Origin: Segatella copri
Lineage (GTDB): Bacteria; Bacteroidota; Bacteroidia; Bacteroidales; Bacteroidaceae
Direction: 5' to 3'
NCBI RefSeq assembly: GCF_009495355.1
Contig: NZ_VZAD01000072.1
Location: forward strand, 62,001 to 126,000
DNA: 64,000 bases
Below are positions 36,061 through 43,098 of the stretch, piece after piece. Every line of letters starts with the position of its first letter. Position 1 is the first letter of the stretch. The translations under genes and the position numbers were made by a program. The notes beneath the pieces were generated by a model. The model had not been told where the DNA came from, ran no database searches, and saw only the letters and a program-made list of their open reading frames with translations.

Positions 36061-36897
36061 ATGAACAATTTAACAAAACAACTGGCTAACTTATACGAGC
36101 CAAAATGGAATGAACTGAAACAACAGTTGGATGCCCAAGACATCAAGGTGCAAGCACCTTTTATGCTGGGTGTAGCATTGGAACATAACAACCAAGGAGG
36201 TTATGTTGACGAGAGTTGGTGGACTGATGCCGACTTGAAGGTGATGGTATTCGGACAAGAAGCCCTCAATTGGCCCATACCTGTATCGGATGATGGAACT
36301 CAAATACAGTCGGACGATTTCGTAGAACTATACCAACGTTTCTATTCTGACAATTATAAAGGGCAATATTTCCTTACTGATTCTGACAATCACTTGGCTA
36401 AGAATAAGTTCTTCAGCATGGGATTCAATGGTATCATGTCGGGTATCAAAGACTTCGTTCTCGGCGAACAGTATTCCGACAAGAAAGTAGCATACCTTTG
36501 GAACAACATTTCAAAGTTGTCTGTAGGTGGACGCAAGGGTGTTGATTCTGGCATTCATAATTTGGAGAAAGAATACTTCCATGTCATCCCTCAGGAGATA
36601 GAGATATTGAAGCCTGATGTTCTCATCTTCTTGACTGGTCCTGGTCAAAACACCTATTACAGCTACATCCAAGATAACTTTACCGTAAAAGGTTCGCTAA
36701 AGCCTCTGGCAGGACATAATGTTGATGCTGTGGCAAAACTTGATATTGAAGGCATCAGCCTTGCTTACAAGACCTATCATCCTACAGCGACCAAGGATGG
36801 AGATAAGGGTATCACAGATGCAGAGAAATGGAAGTATTATCATGCCATCTTTGATGATATGAAGGAACATCTCGATGATATTTTCAACAATAAATAG
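36061..36897 (+). CDS. Uracil-DNA-glycosylase-fold-like protein
   Basis: This 278-residue soluble protein is not closely recognised, but the order of motifs suggests the UDG superfamily. An early strand-loop VMVFGQEALNWPI (about 60-72) comes first, then YLWNNISKL in the middle, a hydrophobic strand KPDVLIFLTGPG (about 181-192) and, near the C-terminus, YKTYHPTA (about 239-246) in the position of the family His-Pro loop. UDG-fold proteins remove damaged bases or bind unusual nucleic acids. The stop codon is immediately followed by the start of the HAD gene, so the two are translated together. Assignment is by motif order only; the activity is unknown. Confidence 0.55.
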   Translation: MNNLTKQLANLYEPKWNELKQQLDAQDIKVQAPFMLGVALEHNNQGGYVDESWWTDADLKVMVFGQEALNWPIPVSDDGTQIQSDDFVELYQRFYSDNYKGQYFLTDSDNHLAKNKFFSMGFNGIMSGIKDFVLGEQYSDKKVAYLWNNISKLSVGGRKGVDSGIHNLEKEYFHVIPQEIEILKPDVLIFLTGPGQNTYYSYIQDNFTVKGSLKPLAGHNVDAVAKLDIEGISLAYKTYHPTATKDGDKGITDAEKWKYYHAIFDDMKEHLDDIFNNK

Positions 36898-37419
36898 ATG
36901 AATCATTCTAAGATTATATTTCTCGATTTTGATGGTGTTTTGAACACAGAACACCATCAAAGACAATTACTGTATGAAAGGAAAGCGTGGCAAGACAAAT
37001 ATGGAACTTGTTTTGACCCAGAAGCCGTGAAACAACTGCAAACCATAGTAGATATGACCCATGCGGACATCGTAATAGAATCCTCATGGAAATATCTCGG
37101 TTTGGAGGCAATGCAAGACATGTGGAAAGACAGACAATTGCCAGGAAAAGTAATAGGTATAACTCCGTCTGCTATCAGTGATAACATTTTGCTCTCGACA
37201 GACTTGGAGGTGTTAGATTCTTCTATGCTTCATTGTAAAGGGGCGGAAATAGCTTCGTGGCTTCATGAGAATAATATGCAAGAGGTTCCGTATGTCATTA
37301 TTGATGATGAGTATGTTATATTGGAATCTCAACTTCCTCATTTCATTTTAACCAATCCCTACGATGGTCTTATAGAAGAATTGGCAATGAGAGCCATTGG
37401 TATTCTGAATCGGCAATAA
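36898..37419 (+). CDS. HAD-superfamily phosphatase of the RNA-repair (SAK) type
   Basis: This 173-residue protein has HAD motif I FLDFDGVLNT (about 8-17, nucleophile Asp10), motif II VIESSWK (about 58-64) and the acidic motif IV IIDDE (about 134-138). The compact size and DGVLNT plus SSW plus IDDE pattern matches the HAD domain described in Swiss-Army-Knife RNA repair proteins, where it is thought to process phosphate ends of broken RNA. It starts on the base after the UDG-like stop. A shortened paralogue with the same N- and C-termini lies at 39541-39690. Confidence 0.78.
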   Translation: MNHSKIIFLDFDGVLNTEHHQRQLLYERKAWQDKYGTCFDPEAVKQLQTIVDMTHADIVIESSWKYLGLEAMQDMWKDRQLPGKVIGITPSAISDNILLSTDLEVLDSSMLHCKGAEIASWLHENNMQEVPYVIIDDEYVILESQLPHFILTNPYDGLIEELAMRAIGILNRQ

Positions 37420-37517
37420 AAAGCAAAATAATTTAATCTTAGTCTCGACGTGTCATAATTTGTGGGACACCATCGCCATATCTTTGCACTCAGTTAAGCA
37501 ATTAAAGTTTCAAAGAT
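37420..37517 (+). promoter_or_regulatory. Promoter/leader module, copy 1
   Basis: The module contains the -7 element TATCTTTG (37479-37486) and the words TGTCATAA, CACCAT, GCCATA, AATTAAA and TTTCAAAGATATG. The same order and spacing occur at 39691-39789. The similarity runs through the first codons of the following gene. Confidence 0.65.
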
Positions 37518-39560
37518 ATGACTAATGATAAATCAAACAAAAAGTTGGATAAATCTACTTTGCGTATTCCTACATTCAATATGATACTTCGTCAGATTCT
37601 TGTTGTTAATGCTTACGGAGACAAAAGCCTTAGCGATGAAATTCTCCTCCAAGATGAACTGTTCTACAACACCGTCAGTCAGTTGAACTTTTCAAAGGAT
37701 TCAAGCGAAGTGAGACAGCTGTTGTCCTATCTTCTCGAATTGACAGGAGAGCCTGATAGTTATCTGGTGGAGGAGATTCTGCTGGACTTTGTGATAGGAA
37801 AGGGATGCACAGAATGTTCAAGGACTGTCTGCGAAAACATCTTTGGCAAACATCCTACGTTTGCCGACATGATGCGCCATCCTTGGTTTGAACACTTGAT
37901 GAATCATCCTGCACAAACTGAACCCTACAATCCGCTTTCTCCATTTGTTCGCAATGACGCTTTCTACTGGCGCAATTTCCATTTTCCTCTGTTCTACCAT
38001 CTTCAGGAAGGTAACAGTTTGGCTTTGGAAGTGTTGGAGCATCTTGCGGCTAAAGGCGACATTCCTTCCATGGAACGTGTGTCACTTTACTACTTCGATA
38101 AATGTCAATTTTCCAAGGCGTTTCTTTTATTTAAAGCTTTGCATGAGAAAATGCAGACAACCGAATGGTATGATTGGGCGATTAAGCAAGAAATCACTCA
38201 CAAACTCGCTCATCTATATACCTATGGATTAGGTGTAGAGCAAAATCTCGACAAAGGGGCTCAATACTACAAAGAGCTTGAAAATGGTTACTGCTGGGGA
38301 GACAAAGCAGAATACCAGTTAGGATGGTTGGCTGAGCGAAGGCATAACTATATAGAAGCGATGTGGTACTATAGGAAAAATATTGATAGCCACAAGTATG
38401 GCAAGTACAGCTTCTACAGGAGAGATGAGCCGAAAGACTTGTTTCCACTTCGATTGGAGATTGCTTTTAGACAGATGAAGAAGAAGCTCAACCCTATAGT
38501 TGACTGTCTGACACTTGCGACTTGCCAAAAATGTAACGACATGGTTCTTCAGTTGAAGGTCATGATGAATGCAATAGTCACAATTGAATGGGGTGATGGT
38601 GAAACTGAATCAGCAAAATGGAAAGTGGATGACTGGGGACAGGTAAGACATTCATATCAATCGCCAGGCTATTACTGTATTACAATAAAAACAGACGAGG
38701 AGAACGTATTGACGGGATTCCATATTGTTTCTCAAAAGGCAATATGCTCAATAGACGTTTCCGGCTGTAAGGGATTGACGCATCTATTGTGCCCAAATCA
38801 AATGTTGAAACAAATGTCTTTAAGCAAGACTGAATATCTCTCTGTGCTTGATGTACATGGAAATAGGCTGCAAAGAATCAACCTCAGAAAGAATCCGTTG
38901 CTTACAATCGTTGATTGTTCTAACAATCCGTTGCAAAAGATAGAAGCAGTGAAGCATCCTCCATTCAGTTTAATGTGCATAAGAAAAACAAGGCTGGGAA
39001 CTAAAGCAAAAAGGAGATTTCATGAAATCGTTCGTTTGAATGCAGGTCGATTATTGAGTGAGGGCTTTGTTAACCAATTGACAGAGCCGCTTTTGCCTAC
39101 GTTGCTGTTTTATATAAAGAACAGCACTTGGGAAGATGTCTTGGCATGCTTGCAACAGAAAAACGAAGATTCAAAGGTAAATAATAACTTCACGGTATTG
39201 CACAGAGTCTATGCCTTGCTTAAAGCATATCGTCACGTCACTCCGTGCCCATACAAAAATGGTTTTATGTGGGCGTCAGGAACATGGGTAGTTATTGCAC
39301 ATAAGTTTAAAACCAAAAGGACGGGGCAAATAGTAGAAAGTCAGGCTCCCGAAGAAGAGTTCTATTTGTATGAACGCCCTTGGAGTATGATTCTTGGAAC
39401 ACCAGTAAAAGCATGGGACAATCGCCTGCCTTTCATGATGCTTCCACAACATCCAAATGCCTACTATGCAGCCATGTGTTTATATAATATGGTGAACAAT
39501 GAAAAAGAAATGAAGAAACATAAAATTCCTAAGATCGTTTATGGCAAAGAAACTTTCTAA
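37518..39560 (+). CDS. Large multi-repeat protein: SEL1-like, PKD-like and leucine-rich segments
   Basis: This 680-residue protein has no signal peptide. Residues about 170-320 are helical SEL1/TPR-like (LEHLAAKGDIPSMERVSLYY, KLAHLYTYGLGVEQNLDKGAQYY, YQLGWLAERRHNYIEAMWYY). A beta domain at about 352-405 carries VTIEWGDGETESAKW and RHSYQSPGYYCITIK, like a PKD/Ig-type fold. A short leucine-rich solenoid follows (LTHLLCPNQMLKQMSLS, LSVLDVHGNRLQRINLRKNPLLTIVDCSNNPL). The C-terminal 200 residues are unassigned. Such mixtures occur in recognition or immunity-like proteins. It has its own promoter after the HAD gene; function is unknown. Confidence 0.7.
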   Translation: MTNDKSNKKLDKSTLRIPTFNMILRQILVVNAYGDKSLSDEILLQDELFYNTVSQLNFSKDSSEVRQLLSYLLELTGEPDSYLVEEILLDFVIGKGCTECSRTVCENIFGKHPTFADMMRHPWFEHLMNHPAQTEPYNPLSPFVRNDAFYWRNFHFPLFYHLQEGNSLALEVLEHLAAKGDIPSMERVSLYYFDKCQFSKAFLLFKALHEKMQTTEWYDWAIKQEITHKLAHLYTYGLGVEQNLDKGAQYYKELENGYCWGDKAEYQLGWLAERRHNYIEAMWYYRKNIDSHKYGKYSFYRRDEPKDLFPLRLEIAFRQMKKKLNPIVDCLTLATCQKCNDMVLQLKVMMNAIVTIEWGDGETESAKWKVDDWGQVRHSYQSPGYYCITIKTDEENVLTGFHIVSQKAICSIDVSGCKGLTHLLCPNQMLKQMSLSKTEYLSVLDVHGNRLQRINLRKNPLLTIVDCSNNPLQKIEAVKHPPFSLMCIRKTRLGTKAKRRFHEIVRLNAGRLLSEGFVNQLTEPLLPTLLFYIKNSTWEDVLACLQQKNEDSKVNNNFTVLHRVYALLKAYRHVTPCPYKNGFMWASGTWVVIAHKFKTKRTGQIVESQAPEEEFYLYERPWSMILGTPVKAWDNRLPFMMLPQHPNAYYAAMCLYNMVNNEKEMKKHKIPKIVYGKETF

Positions 39561-39690
39561 AATCATCTTTTTTGACTTTGATGGTGTTCTGAATACAGAA
39601 TACCATCAAAGACAATTACAGTTTGGAGGAAAAATATGGCAAGACAGGCACGGTGCAATGAGAGCCATTAACATATTGAATCAACAATAA
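39541..39690 (+). pseudogene. Internally deleted copy of the HAD phosphatase gene
   Basis: An open frame of 49 codons begins MAKKLSKIIFFDFDGVLNTE with HAD motif I. It follows the intact paralogue through HQRQL and WQD, then jumps to the final AMRAINILNQQ, which matches the last 11 residues of the protein at 36898-37419. About 120 central residues, including motifs II and IV, are gone. It overlaps the end of the preceding gene by 20 bp. It cannot be an active phosphatase, but it could produce a short peptide. Confidence 0.85.
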
Positions 39691-39789
39691 AACTTTCAAG
39701 GAATTTTAATTTAGTTCTAACCTGTCATAAATAATGGGGCACCATAGCCATACCTTTGCACCCAATAGCGTAATTAAATTTTCAAAGAT
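39691..39789 (+). promoter_or_regulatory. Promoter/leader module, copy 2
   Basis: The -7 element is TACCTTTG (39751-39758). The module follows the truncated HAD copy exactly as copy 1 follows the intact HAD gene, with almost the same length (99 versus 98 bp). Confidence 0.65.
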
Positions 39790-40311
39790 ATGGCAAATGA
39801 TAAGTTAAACAAAGAGTTGGTTTCTCGTATGATGGACGATGCTGCATGGAAAGAACTCTCCAAAGACTTTCCATGGACAGAACTGTTGCTTGAGAAGTAT
39901 ATGAACTATGTGGACTGGAAAGAAATTTCAAGAAACTACAATGTAGTGTGGACCAAAAGCCTACTTGAAAAATTCAAGCACAAACTTGACTGGCACGAAT
40001 TGACATCAAACAGTAGTACACTATTGTTTACAGAAGACAACATAGAGACATTTAAGGATTGTTGGGATTGGGAAGTGCTATCAGACAAGTCTTGTATCGA
40101 CATGACCCACGAACTTTTAATAAAGTATGCTGACAGATGGAATTGGGCATACATAATAGATCGATATGGTGACGATTCTATTACCTACAATGAGGAATTT
40201 CTCGAAAAGTATGGAGATTATATTTCTGCATCAGAACTGGGCGGTTCTAAGCTGTGGGACAATATTATCGAACACCGCATAAAAGCAATCAAAAAGAAAA
40301 TTCTGTCTTAA
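39790..40311 (+). CDS. Tryptophan-rich repeat protein, unknown function
   Basis: This 173-residue protein is built from about five repeats of 22-26 residues with the pattern W-x-E-L-S-x-N followed by a TKSLLEKFK helix: AAWKELSKDFPWTELLLEKY, VDWKEISRNYN, LDWHELTSNSS, WDWEVLSDKS and WNWAYIIDRY. It has no signal or TM segment and ends in a basic tail (IKAIKKKILS). Its first ten residues resemble those of the 680-residue protein, because the leader and first codons are duplicated. No enzyme motif is seen; the repeats look like a protein-binding scaffold. Confidence 0.65.
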   Translation: MANDKLNKELVSRMMDDAAWKELSKDFPWTELLLEKYMNYVDWKEISRNYNVVWTKSLLEKFKHKLDWHELTSNSSTLLFTEDNIETFKDCWDWEVLSDKSCIDMTHELLIKYADRWNWAYIIDRYGDDSITYNEEFLEKYGDYISASELGGSKLWDNIIEHRIKAIKKKILS

Positions 40312-40356
40312 ATTATTATTTTAGGTACCGGTACACGACTATTGTCAAAGGAAAGC

Positions 40357-40406
40357 AATGCATATGGCTTTAGTTTCAAATACTCTAAAGCCACATGCAT
40401 AGCTTT
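40357..40406. terminator. Bidirectional terminator before higA
   Basis: GCATATGGCTTTAG (40360-40373) and CTAAAGCCACATGC (40384-40397) pair with one mismatch and run into AGCTTTTTA. Confidence 0.75.
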
Positions 40407-40410
40407 TTAT

Positions 40411-40740
40411 CTACCATAATGCTACTTTTCCTGCAATCCCCAAATCAATGGTTGCAGTTACCACACCAAGAGCTTTGAATACTCTTCGCATAGTAGGTAT
40501 TGTTATACTATAACCTCTTTCCAAGCGAGAAATCTGCGCTCTTTTCACACCTATACGCTCACCAAGTTGTTCTTGTGTCAAGTTCTGTTCTATGCGAGCC
40601 TTCTTGATGGCTTCTCCCAAACGGTATGCATGCAATGCTTCATCCACATCACTTTCAAAAGCATCACGTTTTGGAGTGCCAACTTTCCCAAAGTGCTTGT
40701 CGAGCACATCGTCCAATGGGGTAAGATTCATTTGTGCCAT
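40411..40740 (-). CDS. higA: HigA-type antitoxin, XRE-family HTH
   Basis: This 109-residue protein has a helix-turn-helix at about 46-90 (IKKARIEQNLTQEQLGERIGVKRAQISRLERG). Its N-terminal tail probably binds the toxin. It is encoded 2 bp after the toxin gene, so toxin precedes antitoxin as in HigBA systems. It should repress the shared promoter near 41098-41132. Confidence 0.88.
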   Translation of the reverse strand: MAQMNLTPLDDVLDKHFGKVGTPKRDAFESDVDEALHAYRLGEAIKKARIEQNLTQEQLGERIGVKRAQISRLERGYSITIPTMRRVFKALGVVTATIDLGIAGKVALW

Positions 40741-40742
40741 AA

Positions 40743-41081
40743 TTATTTATTTTTGAAATATTCTTTTCTTATTGCTTCTGCTTTCGCTATTTCCTTACTC
40801 GGTGTCTTTTGAGTTTTCTTAATGATGCCATGGGTGGCAATCACAAGAGTTTCTTCGTCCTTATCCCAGAAGGCAAACAAGCGATAAGCAGTTTTGTTGT
40901 ATAATGTACGGAACTCCCATATTTCCGAATTTTCCAACTTCTTGAAAAGTTCTTTGTTACGTTCTCCACCTACAACACGCTTGATGTTGTAGTAAATCTT
41001 GTAAGATACCGCTTCGGGTAAACTCTCAATAAAGTCTTGTGCCTCGTCAGTCAAGACAAGTCGGAAGATATTTTGTGCCAT
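40743..41081 (-). CDS. higB: HigB/Gp49-type RelE-superfamily toxin
   Basis: This 112-residue protein has the Gp49/HigB pattern: YYNIKRVVGGERNKELFKKLENSEIWEFRTLYNKTAYRLFAFW and VIATHGIIKKTQKTP. These proteins cleave mRNA at the ribosome. The active-site region (WEFR, the basic GIIKKTQKT stretch) looks intact. Gene order toxin-antitoxin and a palindromic promoter upstream support a functional module. Confidence 0.88.
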   Translation of the reverse strand: MAQNIFRLVLTDEAQDFIESLPEAVSYKIYYNIKRVVGGERNKELFKKLENSEIWEFRTLYNKTAYRLFAFWDKDEETLVIATHGIIKKTQKTPSKEIAKAEAIRKEYFKNK

Positions 41082-41097
41082 ACATTCTCAATTTGCT

Positions 41098-41132
41098 GCA
41101 AAGATAGGTATTATGTTTCATAAATAAGAAAC
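41098..41132 (-). promoter_or_regulatory. higBA promoter with inverted-repeat operator
   Basis: The minus-strand -7 element is TATCTTTG with C (41098-41106 on plus reads GCAAAGATA). GTTTCATAAATAAGAAAC at 41115-41132 has GTTTC/GAAAC arms and overlaps the upstream promoter region. Confidence 0.55.
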
Positions 41133-41293
41133 AATTGGTGCTTAAATGTATCTTATAGCTCATTTTTTAACATTTTGGAACCGAATAATTACGCATAAAG
41201 AACTTACAATGGTTGGATTGGGGTAAAGCGAACATCAACTGAAAATAAAATCTAAAAAATAGATATGATTTTCGTTAATCCACTTAATTGTAG

Positions 41294-41301
41294 TACCTTT
41301 G
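41294..41301 (+). promoter_or_regulatory. Promoter of the repeated element, copy B
   Basis: TACCTTTG fits the -7 consensus and sits directly before the start of the shared sequence, as in copy A. Confidence 0.5.
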
Positions 41302-41303
41302 CT

Positions 41304-41510
41304 AAAAGAGTTGTTTGACAAGCAAACTTATGTATAACACAGAAGTTAGAACTATTGCCAAATCATTACCTCTATTGAGGTGAAACACTCATAAATCGCT
41401 CATTTTAAGCTATTCTGCAGATTTTAGCGTAATTTTTTAAAACTGATTCTATCAAAATGCCTACTTATGGCACAAATGTGCCCTACGTGGGGCACATTTG
41501 TGCTCTTTAA
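41304..41510 (+). ncRNA. Transcribed repeated element, copy B, with terminator-like hairpin
   Basis: Bases 41304-41417 align without gaps to 9164-9277, with about 103 of 114 identical by eye. Conserved features are the GTTTG/CAAAC repeat and CCTC/GAGG hairpin (41370-41381). About 50 bp later a 14-bp perfect stem, GCACAAATGTGCCC (41470-41483) with its complement at 41490-41503, is followed by TCTTTAAGG and would end a transcript of about 200 nt. No conserved protein is encoded. The region 41511-41679 shows nothing further. Confidence 0.55.
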
Positions 41511-41679
41511 GGAACAATTTTACCGCAAAGGAAAATAATATTATCAATTGAGCTTTCGCTGGGCTCAAAAATTATAGAAAATTAGAAACAATAGCTTTTG
41601 TGGGAATATTTTATGTTTAATTTCAAGTCCACAAAGCTGTTGTCTAACTAACACAACTTCCGTAAATCAGAAAGTTGAG

Positions 41680-42336
41680 TTAGATATACTTCATCAAAAT
41701 GTCCCAGACTGCTATGATATGACAGATACTACCAGCCAATACGAAGAAATGGAAGACAGAATGCATATACTTGCGCTTGTTGATACTATAGAACACAGCA
41801 CCAGTAATATAACAAACGCCCTCGGCAATAATCCAAATGACCGTAGCAGGCGAAACAGAATCAATAAGAGGCTTGAAAGCAACCAACACGGAAAGTCCCA
41901 TGCCAACGAAACAAATGGTTTCCAAGTTGCTGTGATCCTTCAGCCGACAAAAACTCATAACAGTTCCGGCAATGGCGCAAGCCCAGATAAAACAGAACAG
42001 ACTCCAGCCCCAATAACCCTGATCGCGCATAGCTATGAGTGTGATGGGAGAGTATGAACCTGCAATATGCCAATAGATGGCAGCATGATCCCATTTGCGC
42101 AGTCGCTCTTTCCACTTGCTCCATGCCGAGAGAGCATGATACACAGTAGAAGCGATGTACGACATGAGCATGCCAAAGAGATAAAGTATCACTCCTGCCG
42201 TTGCCCAACCGTTGTGATTGGTAAAACACCAATACAGGAAAATAATGCCTACGATGACTCCCAAAAGAATGCCACCAGCATGCGACCAGGAATTCCAAAG
42301 TTCCTCCTTGTGACTGAAATGTATCTTGAGTTTCAT
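41680..42336 (-). CDS. Hemolysin III family (PAQR/YqfA-type) membrane protein
   Basis: This 218-residue protein has seven TM helices and the family histidine and aspartate positions: an N-terminal ELWNSWSHAGGILLG, then SYIASTVYHAL, RKWDHAAIYWHIAGSYSP, and a final SVFHFFVLAGSICHI. PAQR members are thought to bind a metal in the membrane and act on lipids. It has its own promoter and no operon partner. Despite the family name, haemolytic activity is not implied. Confidence 0.92.
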   Translation of the reverse strand: MKLKIHFSHKEELWNSWSHAGGILLGVIVGIIFLYWCFTNHNGWATAGVILYLFGMLMSYIASTVYHALSAWSKWKERLRKWDHAAIYWHIAGSYSPITLIAMRDQGYWGWSLFCFIWACAIAGTVMSFCRLKDHSNLETICFVGMGLSVLVAFKPLIDSVSPATVIWIIAEGVCYITGAVFYSINKRKYMHSVFHFFVLAGSICHIIAVWDILMKYI

Positions 42337-42378
42337 ATTTCTTTTATCGTGCTTAAAATATAGTTTGTCCTGTGCAGC

Positions 42379-42397
42379 TTATCTTTTGCAAAGATAA
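42379..42397 (-). promoter_or_regulatory. Promoter with near-palindrome upstream of the hemolysin III gene
   Basis: TTATCTTTTGCAAAGATAA is nearly its own reverse complement. On the minus strand it contains the -7 word TATCTTTG followed by C. Confidence 0.45.
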
Positions 42398-42431
42398 CCC
42401 TATTATCTGTAATCGAAGACCATCGTGACGT

Positions 42432-42541
42432 TAAAAAAAAATAATGAGAACCTCCGCACTCGGAAATTCTCATTACGATGTAAATATAAATTGTATAAGT
42501 AAAAGATGATATCTGCGTTTCACAACGCACCTTGTTTAAAA
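42432..42541 (-). ncRNA. Candidate small RNA with GNRA hairpin and intrinsic terminator
   Basis: On the minus strand a -7 element TACTTTTG (42548-42555) would start a transcript near 42541. It contains the perfect hairpin TGCGTT-GTGA-AACGCA (42514-42529), whose loop fits the GNRA pattern. It ends in a terminator with arms AATGAGAA/TTCTCATT (42443-42450, 42467-42474), an inner CCG/CGG, and a run of nine T. A 70-codon frame overlaps, but it would begin at the transcription start and run through the terminator, so an RNA gene is favoured. Confidence 0.5.
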
Positions 42542-42825
42542 CCAATGCAAAAGTAGTAAAATTTGTTTTTTAACAGGTGATTTTTTTATCTTTTAGGGGG
42601 TAAAAATTATTTTTTGAACTAAAATGAACCGATTTTACCACTCATTTGCTTAAAAACACCAAACTTATTAGTGTTAATAGACACTTTGTATAAAAATGTA
42701 TCAAGTACAATAATACATCTACAAAAAGCACTTGTAGCTAACAAAAACATCATTTAGAGACGTTTTTTGCGTATTTGTAAATTTAGAAATTGATGAAAAT
42801 GAAAGAGGAAAAATGAAATTTTGAA

Positions 42826-42950
42826 TCAGTTCAGAGGTTTAAAAAATTAGAGGTTAAAGGTAGGAGAAGTTAAAGAAGTTAGAGAAGTTATCACTCCCTT
42901 CATTCGTTAGAAGTTATAGCCAACAGCCTTTGTGGACTTGAAAATAGACA
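42826..42950. repeat. Second copy of an intergenic repeat family
   Basis: The sequence GTTAAAG...GTTATCACTCCCTTCATTCG and GCCAACAGCCTTTGTGGAC parallels 11560-11625 (GTTATCGCTCCC, GACAATAGACTTTTTGG). AGAAGTTAAAGAAGTTAGAG shows internal 8-10-bp repetition. It does not form the long inverted repeat seen in the first copy. Confidence 0.45.
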
Positions 42951-42955
42951 TAAAA

Positions 42956-43057
42956 ACTGAGCCCACTTGAAAAAGTCAATTTTACGAAAACCTATTCTTG
43001 ATTATCAAGTTGCAAAGACAAAAAATACGATTTTCGACTTTTTCAAGTGGACTCAGT
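42956..43057. mobile_element. MITE-like inverted-repeat element
   Basis: Terminal arms are ACTGAGCCCACTTGAAAAAG (from 42956) and its complement ending at 43057 (CTTTTTCAAGTGGACTCAGT), matching at all but about two of 24 positions. The interior of about 55 bp is AT-rich and non-coding. No target-site duplication is obvious. Because it lies 41 bp past the nadA stop, it could instead act as a nadA terminator. Confidence 0.5.
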
Positions 43058-43098
43058 AAGATACTTGACTCAGATGAATATATGATTATCTGAAAATC

